From Nematostella vectensis (lineage: Eukaryota > Cnidaria > Anthozoa > Actiniaria > Edwardsiidae), in the NCBI RefSeq assembly GCF_932526225.1, contig NC_064044.1, positions 12,290,084-12,354,083 on the forward strand: a DNA stretch of 64,000 bases, read 5' to 3'. This document shows, piece after piece, positions 37,880-50,460 of this stretch. A model generated the notes under the pieces. It made no database searches, was not told the origin of the DNA, and worked only from the letters and a program-made list of their open reading frames with translations. Positions within the stretch are counted from its first letter, which is position 1. Each line of letters opens with the position of its first letter. The translations under genes were made by a program, and so were the position numbers.

Positions 37880-40530
37880 AATATATAGATTTAGGTACTG
37901 CCTAAAAGCGGAGCCGGCATTGAACACCTTCTGTGTTGACTGATTGAAGTATTTTTGGGGGATCTAGGATCCTGCTCTTTACTGAGATTTATTTATTGTA
38001 CCAACCAAATGGATCCAGGCCTTATTCAATAATTTAAATTATGCAGTACATCAAAGTTAACAAACACAATTCCTGGTGTGAATATGGCTGTCAAAGTTGT
38101 CAAGAGTCTAATCGTAAATTCTTATGTCCCATCATAGAAGTTCCATTATGAATATTTTTTTTTAAAAATCAAAACAATACTCCGACAAGCTTTGCCCTTG
38201 TGCAGAATGTGTCATGGATGTAACAGCATTCCAAAGATTTGAAATACTATATTTAGACTGTTTAGATGCCATACTGTAATTTTTATGTATTGATTTAGTG
38301 GCGTTTCTCTCCTTCATTGGACCGAATATTCAGAAAAATGTCTGGAAATTAAAATCCAAAAATATATCTCCTTTCATGCATTACATATTGGTGCACCCAT
38401 CCTTTACCATTTAGTGGCCTTGTTGTTGGTGGCCTACTCCAAAATGAATGCAATGAAGAAAAAAACAGATTGATTTTGGAAGCAAATCCTAAAAAAAACA
38501 TCTAAGGGATCACTGACGGTACTAAAATGCTAACTTCTAATTTCAAACCAAACCCTTTCATTGATCTATGTTTGGGGTAGAGAGGAAGCAAAGAATATCA
38601 ATTGACTAAAAAATAGTCGACGGGAGAGGAGATATAAAAAGAATTGACTCAACTTGAAAGGTTTGTTGAAAAAAATGTAACAGTAATGAAAATAATTTGA
38701 TTGAGCATTTCTTGACATTTCCCCTTTCCCATTATCTTAACCCTTTCACCACCACAGGCCTCTAAAGGACCATGTATATGCTATCCAAGCTATGTGAACA
38801 GAATTCTATTATTGAAAAAGAACAAGGTTGTTGCTAGTGTTATAAATTTTAAGTATCTTGCCCTAAAAAACCCTTCCCCTGAATTAAAGTTCCATTAATG
38901 TACATTTGTAAAGCTACATTCTGACAAGCTTTGTCCTTGCGAAGAACAAGTAATGGATGAAACAGGATTTCAATGATAGAATATAGTGTCAGGCACATTT
39001 TTAAATAAGATGCAATGCCGAAGTTTTAATGTACCATTTTAAGTGGTGATTTTCCATCCCCATGGGAATTAATATCTACAAATATACATCCAGTAATGCA
39101 TTATATTTTGGTGTTTTCGGGAACCCCGGATCCAACTATTCCAAAGAAATAAATCTAAACCTCTTAAATAAATGTAATGGGAAAGAGAATTGGAAAGGAA
39201 ATCCTAAAAAGAATATATAACTCAAAGTACTAAATGAAAATTTCTAATTTAAAAATCAAATCTGTTCATTAATATATTTTTGGTGAAGAGGGGAAATAGC
39301 AAAGAGCATTAATTGCATATAAATAGTCAACAGGGAGAAGAAAAAGGAAGAAATATGACTCTTCTTTAAATGTTTGAAAAAAAATATAATAACAATAATC
39401 TGATAATTATATTCAGTACTTTCCTAAAATATCCGCTTTCCAATTATCTTTGGGTTGATAGAAAACTGCTTTCGTTACAGAGATTTATTATTTAAAAAGC
39501 AAAAGTTTGTTTTTAGTTTTATATAATATAAGTATCTTGTTCTAAAAAAAACCTATTGAGTGTGTACTGCTGAATCACATAGTAATGCCCTAGTCATTTG
39601 AGCCCCCTCCCTTATGGTCCTGGGGAAGTCAGGGGTTAATGTGGGGTTTTAGATTACTTTTTAACCAGAATATATCAATAGGGGTGGTGGTATTGACTGT
39701 TTTTGACTCAACTTGGTAACAGGCGTTTATTAAAGTCTAATCCCCCACCCTTTCCTGGGACCATGTGTGTGGGGGTACTAGTGAATAAGAACTCCCTACT
39801 GTTATCTTTCAAGACATGGTTTTCAATTCTCATGTTTTCCAGTCTTTAGCATTCATCTTGGCCCTCAGGTAGTCCCTGGTTCATAAAAGAGTGACATTTC
39901 TTTCAAAACAATTTTTCCATCAAGACATTTATAATCTGACTAATTTCCACAAATATTTGAAAAAAAAAATAAACACATGAGATGCAAGATGCAGACAATA
40001 AAAACAATACATATTGGCACTGGGGTGGATATTTTTTTATACTCGGTAAGGAAAATTCTCTTGTAAGTTGAAAAAGTTGCTGTATCTTCTAAGGATATAT
40101 GTATCTTCTTAGGACTAAGTGCACAGGATATAAAGACAAGAACGGTCTTCTTTAGCAGTATATGACAAATGCAACACGATATTGGTTAGCCTTTATGAAA
40201 TATTTCAACACAAGATATAATATAAGATATTTCAACAAGAATAAAGATAGAACAAAGAATGTCAAAACAAAAGGTGTTATGCTCAAATAATTTGATTACT
40301 AAGTTAAGTACTCGCATTCTCAAAGCATACAAAAAGGACAACAAAAAGCCCAATAACTGTCGTATCCTCAATAGACAATTACAAATCCTTGTCCGAAACT
40401 CACCTTGCATTCCTCGCTTTCTTGTGGTTGTGTTCGCTTTTTAATGTGAACTGTTACTTACTTAAATTTACTAGCTAAGACCAGACATATCCTTATATAA
40501 ATCTTGGCGTGAATGAATGTTAGTAGATCT
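37880..40530. repeat. Segmental duplication, copy B (with 24583-28030)
   Basis: Same orientation and order as copy A, with many substitutions and indels and without the GA array or C-rich insertions. A further related piece at 40640-40790 matches the flanks of the 28264-29446 element. Confidence 0.8.
39841..40445 (-). pseudogene. Decayed copy of the last two exons of the 26858-31364 gene
   Basis: About 40401-40445 matches exon 27888-27801 (KSEHNHKKAR instead of KREHNHTSDK..., with a deletion) and keeps its donor, AAG|GTGAGT. About 39841-39888 matches the last exon (RDYLRAKMNAKDW then stop), but the acceptor AG is replaced by TTTTATGAACC. No matching first exon lies upstream, so it is probably non-functional. 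Confidence 0.6.
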
Positions 40531-41115
40531 ACTCTAGTTGACTTTATCCTTAATCCACAAAATTTGAGGCAAAAAGAAATAATCAACGCATGACAAGAAC
40601 TTTTTCACTTGCACCGTGCTTGTATTTAGCCGCCATTACGGGGCCGAGTGGGGCCTGGGAGTTGCGCGGCTGACTGACTGGCGAGTGACACCACAGGGTA
40701 CCCGCGCAATGACAAAAAACCAAGTCGCATAGTTATATCATATTTCTATACCTATGGAGCTTCGCGCGCGGCCTACGGCCCGCTAATATATAAAAGAGAA
40801 AAGGGGTGGGGCATGGGCAAAAATAAAAGAAGAGAATAGAGAAAAAAAGACTGCAGAGAAAACTGCAGCAGTGGCCAACTCGGAAGCTTTTATGCTACTC
40901 TGGCCACTACTCACTCTAAAAATTAAAATAAATTTCTTTTTCTTTTTTTCTTAATCCACAAGTATTATCTGAAAAAAAAAATATATATATATAAAGGAAA
41001 TAGTGCGCAATTAAATGATTCGGAAGCCCTCTCTTACTAATGCGTTACAGAACAAGTATTTGTTAGAGTGGTTATCAAAAACCCGTGAAATACTATTTAG
41101 TTTATTTAGTACTAA

Positions 41116-41250
41116 GGCTAAGTTCAAACATCGTATTATCCATGAGCCGTATTCAGTGCAAACGCATAAAAATGAAACAATCAACCCGATTCATTTGCAA
41201 GCATTTGCATTGAATACGGCTCATGGATAATACGATGTTTGAACTTAGTC
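41116..41250. mobile_element. Harbinger-like MITE, copy 2, TAA target duplication
   Basis: Ends GGCTAAGTTCAAAC and GAACTTAGTC; near-perfect arms of about 50 bp (CATCGTATTATCCATGAGCC). Flanked by TAA at 41113-41115 and 41251-41253. The 3-bp A/T-rich duplication is characteristic of PIF/Harbinger elements. Same family as 11645-11773. Confidence 0.8.
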
Positions 41251-41887
41251 TAATACACTGTAATGTCTTTGTTCTCTTTTGTTCTGGCTTGACTATCACA
41301 CATTAACAAATACATTTTGTTGCACGGGATTTTGAAAACCACTCTATCACCTTTGTTAGTTTGAACCTGTATTTTTCATTCAGTTTCGGGGATATAGTTT
41401 CACGGCGTCGAATATACGCCTTTGGGAGGGGGGGTAGCATTTAAATTTTTTTAGGTAATAAACAATGCAATTTATTCACTTCACCGTATACAGATTTAGT
41501 ACATAGGTTTGGCTGAAAGTGAATTGTCAGTCAATATTAGTCAGAGTCTCTATCAACATCCTTCTCCTTTTCTGGTTTCTTAATTGAAAGCATGAGAAAA
41601 CATACTTTGCCGCCTCCTTTGCTATTTCCTTTGGAGGGTTAAGTATTTAGAGAAAAAGAGCGAAATCAAATCACCAGGATCTGCTAGATTTTTCGAAAAA
41701 GTGTGTTCTTATATCTGCGCATATTTACTGCACGACAAAGTGGAACTCGTCCTCTAGCGTGTCCGGACATAGTTGGCATGTCTGTTCATGAACTTCATTA
41801 TAAGGTCTGTGACACCTTCCCTTCTCTATTTCGAGGTCATGGTCGAGGTAAAAATGGTGGCGCAAAATATGACGCATCCCCCCCAAA

Positions 41888-42152
<265 letters not shown>

Positions 42153-45100
42153 ATCAAATAAAGGGCTTGTAATTTTTATAAGTTTTCTTTGTTGAAATAG
42201 CGTTCCATAGTCATGTGATGTGGCGACTCAATAATCACCTGGTTTTTCTAGCTATCTAAGTACCGTAATGATTCGTAAAAACGCCCTACTTCAGATAAGC
42301 GCCCCTCTTCGATCTCGCACTTTGAAATAAGTGAACCCTTCCCAATGAGCGCCCCCCCCCCCCTCCTTTTTATCTATCTCACATTGACATCCTAACATCA
42401 CACTACGTTTCTTTTTATCCCTTCATTTTCTATGTCCAATGAGCGCCTCTCTTCCTGGCCCTATTGCTTACACGAGCTAGTGATACCCGAATCCGCACAA
42501 GTACTGCCTAGTCCGGTAGTTTAGTTGGAGAAGCTGATATGGAACACTGGACCTTTCGTCAATCCCTTGTGTACTGCGGGAGGTACTTCTAGATTACTAC
42601 AAGCTAGTATGTTATTTTGTTGAAAAAAAAAATGATATGCATAGGTAATCTAGTCATCTAAATATAGTTTTCCATACTCATATTCTAAATCAGCGTACTT
42701 TTACCTTGAACGTAAAAGATTATTTTTGATCGCTTTTGCCTCACTTCGATCAAGCGACTTGTTGTACCAGAGTAAATAAAGAGATAAACCAAAAAGTGAA
42801 GCGGACTCTGAAAGCTTTTCGAGGACCGTAGTTGCAGACCTGACTTTGAGGTCATGATTACTTAATTAAACAATTGGAACGCATTCTAAGACTGATGTTA
42901 TTTGGTAGGCTCACTGATGTCGTAGGCTTACTGGTCTTATAAGTCGCTCCTTACTTTTTATGTTTTATACCCGGGGTGGGGGCGGACTTCTATTAAAACA
43001 GACTTGGGTGCTCGACAGCAAAATCAATTTTAACCTTGAGGGATAGCACTGAGGGTGTGGTGTAACACCTGCACGCGATTCCTAAAACCATCACGATAAT
43101 CAGTTATGTGGATCCAACTTCATTATTCATGTTTCTCCCACCTTGAATTATCATTTCTCCAGAAATGGAAGTATCATACAGATAATACGCTACGGAGAAA
43201 AGGAGGATGGTTTCTACTTCATTGATAAGGCAGAGAGAAGAGCTGCTCTCCACAAAGACCCAAAAAGCAGGGGCGTACGCAGTCAAAGCACTCAGAAGCT
43301 GAATGCGGGCGTGGCCCCTTATCCCGCATCCCCGTGAAGATTTCATAACTCCCGCTTATGGGTTTGAGATTGGCGTCAATGCGTCAATGCGTCAGACTTT
43401 TCAGAATATTACACGATCCTCTGTCATCCTCGATCTGAAATAGGACTTCAGTAGTCGCCTGGCACTGAACGACTTAACAATATGTTTGGAAATCATCTGT
43501 AGACTACAATGATTAGGAAAATTATAGTCTTTATCCTCATCATATATATAAAACTACGTACATAAAAATGAATGAGGAAGCATTTGATTTTTTTCCCCTC
43601 TTAATGCAAATAAGATCGCCAAATTCTTTTGCAGTCCAGTGACTGCAGGCCTATAGGCTGCGTACGCCCCAGAAAAATATTTATATCTCTATATCCTCCC
43701 CTTCCCTTTTCTCCTTTCATCAATTCTTCATCAACCCTGTCTTCCACTCTCCCCCCCCCCCCCCCCTTCTCCATAAATCCTTTCCCCACCCACTTTTCAT
43801 CCCACGCATTTCACTTACTAGATTAGTTTTCTATTCCTAAGACAAAAGCCCTGTCTTCAATCGAGAAGACAACGAGAACGGTGAGTATCAGTAATATAAA
43901 AGCCTTATTCAAGCGTTCAAGCGGTTTACCGTTTCAAAGATCACAGTATATTTCAGTGCCATTATTTTAGCTCATAGATAAATGCTGGTAGGCGGAAGTT
44001 TATTTCAATTTTTTTTGCCTTCGCCATTTGCCAAATGGAGCAGGTAATTTAGTAGGGAAATATTGTTTTGCAAGATACATGAAACGAAAAGAGCGAGTTA
44101 TGGTAACGTTAAGTAAAGATTTCCATAAGACCCTAATAAATGATAAGGAGTTCAAGCTTTTCCATTATAATAATTAAATTTATCCGAAAGATCTAAGAGG
44201 GAACGGCAAAATGACACGGAAAAGAAAAACAAGAGAAATGATAATAAGTGAAGCATGGACGTTTATATGAAATTATTTTTCTTCCACTATAAAATTCTAG
44301 TATTTGATTCTATTCTATAGTAAAATACAAGATTAATAAAAACGAATTTTTTTAGACACATAAGGCGAACTTCCCGCTTATTCGACATTCACAGTGCAGC
44401 ATTAGAAGTGAAATTCTAAAAAGAAAAAAATAATGAATAAATTGAATAAAAATTACGATATAAATCAAGTTGCCATCAATAGAAATTGATTCATCACGAT
44501 TTAAGAAACTACAGGATGATAAAGATCATTAACTGGCTTGACATTACCCCCAGGGCAAAATGTCGGCTCATTTAAAGGCTAATCAACGTGGAATCGAATA
44601 TTTCACAAGACTCCAGCTCACTGCTCCAGAATATCACAGGCAATACGGCACCGGATAAACATGTTAATAGAATACACCGCAGCTCGTGAAAAGGAGTTCT
44701 ATTCATGTCCAAAGACACAACAGAAAGAAAGACAATTATACTTTTGGTCCTTCGAGCCGGAAAATCGGAAATCGCGATTCCAAATAAAATGGAAATAAAA
44801 ATAAATGAGTAAGCAAGCCAATTCCCCAAGGCAACTTAGCATTTTATTTACAAATATAGTTTAGCCATATTATTACTGAGTATTTAGTGGGTGAGCTAAA
44901 TTGACAGAAGAAAAAATAAAACTTCTGCGATAAATGAAAGTCACGTCGCGACTTAATAAGGAACAGTCGAACAGCCGAAAGGTGGCATTAAATTTCACCA
45001 TCAATTTAGTTAATGGCTCCTTTATGCATCTACATTGGATATGCTTTTGCATTTTTAATCGTTAGGGCGATTGAACACTAAAGTGACGCATTAAAGTGAT

Positions 45101-46161
45101 TTGTTTCTCTGTTTCTACCCTATATTTGCCATCACCCCTTGTACGGCTCTTTTCTGTAATTCCCTATGACCATGTGAGGAAGAGGTGGCGCCCATCACGA
45201 ATCACGAAGTTATTTTTCAGGCTTTCACAAATCACGAATTTGAAAAAAGAAGCTTTCATGAATCCCGGTTTTAACTTTTATTTTTTTAACGAATGTATGA
45301 TTTAATATAAAATCACTGGGGCTCAGTGCATTCAACATAAATCTGTTTCATTGTTCAACAATCTAAAGTCATGTTTATTCGGAAATCTGTTACAAGTATT
45401 CGTGTTTTAATTATTCCCCGCGTCTATGGTCATGTTCCACGAATTCAGCCATGCGAAATCAAGAGTCACGGAAGTAAAAATACCCCAATCACGGATCACG
45501 ATAGAGTACTCGATCACGAGGCACGAATTTATTTTAAGGTTTTTCACAAATCACGGATTTAATTTAGGGTCAACACGAATCACGAAAATACTCTTCACCA
45601 CACCAGCCTGTATGACTCCTACTCTCGCACTTATAACACTTCCTTATTCGCCTGCATGTGCACGTGCTAAAAAGTGCAGGTTGTAGTTGTGGGGGAACCA
45701 CGATAACAAAAGATCAGATAAATCAAATTGGCATAGACCCTCCCCACGAGGGTACGAGTTCCACTCTTCAGTGGGAAAAAAAATACGACGCACTGAACAA
45801 GTGCTAAATACTTTCCAAATCATAAAACAGCCACCTTAAAAGATCGCCAAGAGTTCTAATTTCAGTATTGGACGTTACGCGTTGATCTGTCAACGAGAGC
45901 TAGTTTACGTCAAAAAGGTGGAAAGATGCTTCTATGATACCATATGTCACAGTTGTTGATGTTAGTTAAAATTATCTAAGATTTACCGACAAGCAATTAA
46001 AGGGTGTTTTCGCAAAAGAAGTGCTTTTGGTATTTACTTGAGCCCTAGGCAAGTTATGAATTGATTTACTTGTGAGTATATTTAAAAACCGATGTACAAA
46101 AGACCGACGCTCGACAGCGCAAGAATTGGTAGCAATGTCGCTTTAGCACGGAGCTAAATTG
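42153..46161. other. Gene-poor stretch, repeats only
   Basis: No convincing exon. Contents: a poly-C run near 42350, a 'GGATAGCACTGAGGG' repeat near 43040 that matches 25815, a C-rich MITE fragment near 43268-43335, a poly-C run near 43751, and a degenerate 'AATCACGAAT' word array at about 45186-45590. A minus-strand 85-codon frame at 44572-44829 with hydrophobic segments was noted but has no other support. Confidence 0.5.
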
Positions 46162-46470
46162 TAGCCGGTTTCGATGTATCGCGACGCCGCATTTTCAAAC
46201 CATCGACTTGTTATCGGCCTTTTTGGGATTTTCTGTTCCGCCAGTCAAATTAGATTTAGCCAATCAGATTCTTGCCATCTCTAGCGTAGTGTAGTTGCGC
46301 GGCTTTCTGTCGCGACACTGTCTGGTTTTTGTCCAGAGGGAAGCAAGGGAAGTGCACAAAACGAGACTGATTGGCTCAGAATTGTTTTACTGACGGAACA
46401 GAAAACCCCAAAAGCCAAAAACAAATCGATTTTTTGAAAATGCGTTGTCGCGATATATCGATATCGGCTA
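46162..46470. mobile_element. Foldback element with ~110-bp arms
   Basis: Left end TAGCCGGTTTCGATGTATCG; the right end is the diverged reverse complement, ATATCGATATCGGCTA. The arms share GCATTTTCAAA, GGGATTTTCTGTTCCG and GCCAATCAG. No coding capacity. The ORF inside is an artefact. Confidence 0.75.
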
Positions 46471-46620
46471 TAAGAGTATCTCTCTATCCCCATTCATCCA
46501 TTTAATCATATAACTTTCGTTTTACCAATCCCTCTTGGCGTAAACCCGGCCCATCCTGTCTAGTTCTAGAAACTCAAAACAAAGAATACCTTGCGTCTCG
46601 TCATATTTCTACTAGTCTCC

Positions 46621-46672
46621 CTTGTCAGCCGTCCGCGTTTGTCAGTCGCGAGAAACGCGGACGGCTGACAAG
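46621..46672. repeat. Perfect 20-bp hairpin
   Basis: CTTGTCAGCCGTCCGCGTTT, a 12-base spacer, then its exact reverse complement. The GC-rich stem is unusual in AT-rich surroundings and may be the core of a small foldback element (AGTCT/AGACT nearby). Confidence 0.85.
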
Positions 46673-46870
46673 AAGACTATATTGCTACCGAATACATAAA
46701 AATATGGGGTAAATATGCAATTTGAAACCATTTCAACGCCGGCAAATGAAAACCCTTCAAGGATTTTTTTTACAGGCGATGTAGCTGTTGGAAATCTTCG
46801 GCAAGAGGTCGCAAGACATTAAAAACAGCAGTAAGCAGATACATACAGCATATAAGTGCATGCAACACAT

Positions 46871-49800
46871 GTCAGGCCCGTACCCACGGGGGAGGGGGGG
46901 GGGAGGGGTGCATTAGCACCCCCCCACCCCCCCACAACACGGAAAGTCCACATCCGATTCGCAATAGGGGCCACGTAGAAGCTATCGGAAGATTTCACCT
47001 CATTGGATTGAATTGACGCAACACAGACGAAGAACGGGAATACAATAGAAGAATGAGGGAAATCTAGCCAATCATGTTAGGCCTTACGAGCGGACTTCTT
47101 CACTTCTCCGCAATAGACGTGCTATTTGTGGACAAAGACAGGTTGTGGACAAAGACAGAACTAAAAAGCATACTTTTTTGTAGCCAAATCCAATATTGGC
47201 CGGCCGTGGAGATACTGCAATGGCATAAAAATATATTTTATGTTCTTTCGGGGATGTTCAGACTTTTGTCAGAAAACTCACAGCCTCCCAACATCCCTCC
47301 CCCCTTCCCGCTCTGGAAAATTAGGTTAAATTTTTCGGATTTCGCCCCCCTCCCCCCAAGAAAAATCCTGGGTAGCCCTCCCTAGATACGCCACTGCAAC
47401 AGGGCCATCAGCATATAACATTGTTGGATCTTGCAAAGCTGTTTGTTTCACGCACATTTTGGCGCTGTTTGCACGAGGCTTTTATACACGAGAGAACAAC
47501 GGCCGAGCTGCACATTTTATATCAGCCAGAAAGCGTCTCACTATCAACACCAATGTGTTTACAGAATTTCCCTCAGCCACTACTTTGTTATTGTTTACAT
47601 TTTAAATACAATGGTCTTATCCAAGAAGCCGTGGAAATAACCAACCACAATTGAAATCTTTATTATGGGGTCGTACCGAGTCTCGCTATACTACGCCCAC
47701 AAGCACTACTGGCCATCTCCTTGTATTATTTAAGAAAAAAAGCTAGGAGGGGGGAGGGGAGGCATAAGTTCCCAATAGCCGTGACGTCACTGCCATAACA
47801 ACATTTGATAGACATAATGCAAGCACATATCTGAAAAAAATGTCGTTTGCGGGGTGTAAAATACCAGAGTGTAAGCGGCCGTCTTTAAGATGTTATCGTA
47901 AAGAAAGCTGTCACTCATCAAACCCTGAGATTTTACTATTTTCTTTAGACGAGACAATAAATGATAATATGGCATCATTATGTCAGCCTGCACTTTGTCT
48001 AGAAGCTTTTTTCTGAGTTTTCTTACATCCGCTAAAAGCTTCAAACGGGTGCTTGTCTCCTAAAGATTCCCACGAGAAAATCTATGCGGACGTGCAGCGG
48101 AGGTACTACAGACATTGCAAATCTCAATTGTTTACAAAAGGGGTATTAATGCTGAAGTGAACAATTTGTTGATATCAGAAAACGAAATCATAGACTCAGT
48201 ATGATAAAATTTCGATACCTCTATTCGGGCTAATTCGAACAACGCCAGCATCGCTACTCCAACTCCAGAGGCGTAAACAAAATTTTTTATATAAATGGCA
48301 AAATAAGATAAGCTTTTGTTCTATAAATGCGGAGAGAGGACAATGTCTCATTTTAGCGCTGTTCTAGAGGCATTTTATGGAGCTTTTTTCATGCATCGAG
48401 CCTTAAACTTCAAGAACTCCATTTGATACCAAAGAGGCTAAAAGCAGCTTCGAGAGAATATTAAACGCAACCCATTTGCGATAATTTAGTAACCGCACCC
48501 CAACCGCATGTGAAGTAACCGCATATCACCCGTGACAACATTATAACTGCATTTCAACCGCGAGAATTTAATAATCTAATCTTTCGAAAAAGGGGAAAAA
48601 ATGCCTCATCTTTACAGCGAAAGTGGTCCGTAGCCGCATTTCAACCGCATTGGTATTGTAAACCGCATGTAAACCGCGAAGTACTGAGGACTTCATTTCC
48701 AATCGCGAAAGTATGGAAACCAAATCTCTTCAAGTACAGTAATAGTAGCCCATAAAGGCGAATATTATCCAAGAGGTTGCCATTAAATACTGGCCACTTT
48801 GCTGTTTAACGCCAGTTTAGTCTCGATCGTTAAGAGATCTTTTAAGAAGCAAATATAATAGCATCTAGATCATTTAAAAGGCACATTTTAAGAGCACCGA
48901 GAAAGCAATATATGAACATCTATAAAATCGATATAAAAAATCCCATTGAACATCTGTACACATCGCTAAACAAGCCCCCCTGGTGAGATAACTCCCCGGA
49001 TAAAGGTGCGGCTCCTGATTGGCTTTTATTGAGATTTATAGCGAGGCCTAGGTATGCCCTTTATTTGAGCTCCGTGGCGTGCTTAACTAAGATTCTGAGG
49101 GTGAAAGGAAGTCTAATATTCCACTAATATCAGGTAAATCTTGTGTTTTGCTTTTTATAAACAGTTTGCGCTAATGTTCCAATAGGTTCGACCTTGACTT
49201 ATTAACACATTATCACAGGTAGCCAGGTTTTCGAACATCGCCTATTTTACAAAGCTGTGCATTATAATTAGAAACACCTGCTCTGTCAATTTCCAGCAAT
49301 GAGTAAAAAAAAAAAAACACTTAGCAGACCAATATCTGCCTGCAATTTATCCTAAACACGGCCATTCTAGATTGCACTTTTGTGCATAATACTTTTGTGT
49401 AAGAGTTAAGTCTACAAAAGTACCTTGATGAATACTTTTCTGAATTTTATTTACTGTAAATATTTTCTATCTTTTCTGTGAATGACCGATTCGAATGACT
49501 ATTCTTTTACCCTCTAGGCTGAGTTTATATCTTTTTGTCAAGGAATCACAATAACTTCAGTTGCTGAATTCTTATTTCCTTTGGAATCAAAAAACTTGTA
49601 CTTGATTGTATTACTACACTTTAAAATTGGCATTGTTTCCTAGAATGTGACGATTTTCTTAACCCAACTCACTCTCTCATTTGAATATTTCTATTTGCTT
49701 AGCAACACTTGCTATAAGTAATAAATGCAGTATCCAGAATAGCTGACAAAAAGCACACACATAACACACATAATATATGCACTCAGTGCTTGTCACCACA

Positions 49801-50460
49801 CGTAAAAACCTTGCACTGGAAAAGACACAAGAGATCTAATTCGTTATATCAGGTACAAAACCGAAGAGTGAGCTAATGGAAAATCTCGCCTCAATTTAAT
49901 GAAATTGAAAAACTAAAAAAAGACAGCTGCGAACGGATTTTTCAGAAGGTTCAACTCCAAAAAAAAACAAACTATATCTTATTTCGAAGTTAGCTTGAAT
50001 TGAATGTAATCTAACGTTCTTAAATTCTTATTGTAGGTGACATCGAGTGACACAGTTCATTAGAAGAAGTCTGCGTTGGAAGCTTTGCAAGGAACTCCTT
50101 GCTGTTTCCAAGGCAAATTGTATTTGTTAGGTTCATGATAATTCGAATCTTATTGACCGGTACAAGGCTGGCTGGCCCGAGGCAAAGATATGCACTCAAG
50201 AAGGATGTGTTATGTTTCGCTTAATGCAAGAATTACAGAGGAAAATGCGAGAAATAGAAAGTGATTAGAAGTTACCAGCTGGTGCTATTTTCATTGTTAT
50301 TAAAAGTCTTTAACCACTGGGATAACAGACGGACTAGAAAACAGAAATAAGGAGATTTTATACGTAGATTTCTACGCGTAGACAGTGGTACTTGACTGCT
50401 GAAACATTCGTTCCGCGATTCTGGACTCGAATCTGAACAAGAGACACTTAACTCGGCAAG
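46871..50460. other. No gene supported; upstream region of the TIR-like gene
   Basis: Includes a G/C-rich MITE-like patch near 46876-46935 and another near 47280-47395, small unsupported ORFs at 47421-47654 and 47787-48044, the RACCRCR motif cluster, and AT-rich sequence. TTATTGTAG|GTGACATCG near 50036 is a possible 5'-UTR acceptor for the gene at 50461. Confidence 0.45.
48491..48678. promoter_or_regulatory. Cluster of RUNX-type motifs (RACCRCR)
   Basis: Seven matches on the plus strand: AACCGCA at 48491, 48502, 48517, 48643 and 48661; AACCGCG at 48556 and 48672. RACCRCR is the reverse complement of the YGYGGTY consensus bound by RUNX proteins. About 0.2 matches would be expected by chance in this length. 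It is 1.8 kb upstream of the TIR-like gene. Spacing is irregular, so it is not a simple tandem repeat. Function is inferred. Confidence 0.4.

Noticed and set aside
44572-44829. 85-codon frame with hydrophobic segments
   Set aside because: Length and composition are within chance for AT-rich DNA; no splice context or homology seen.
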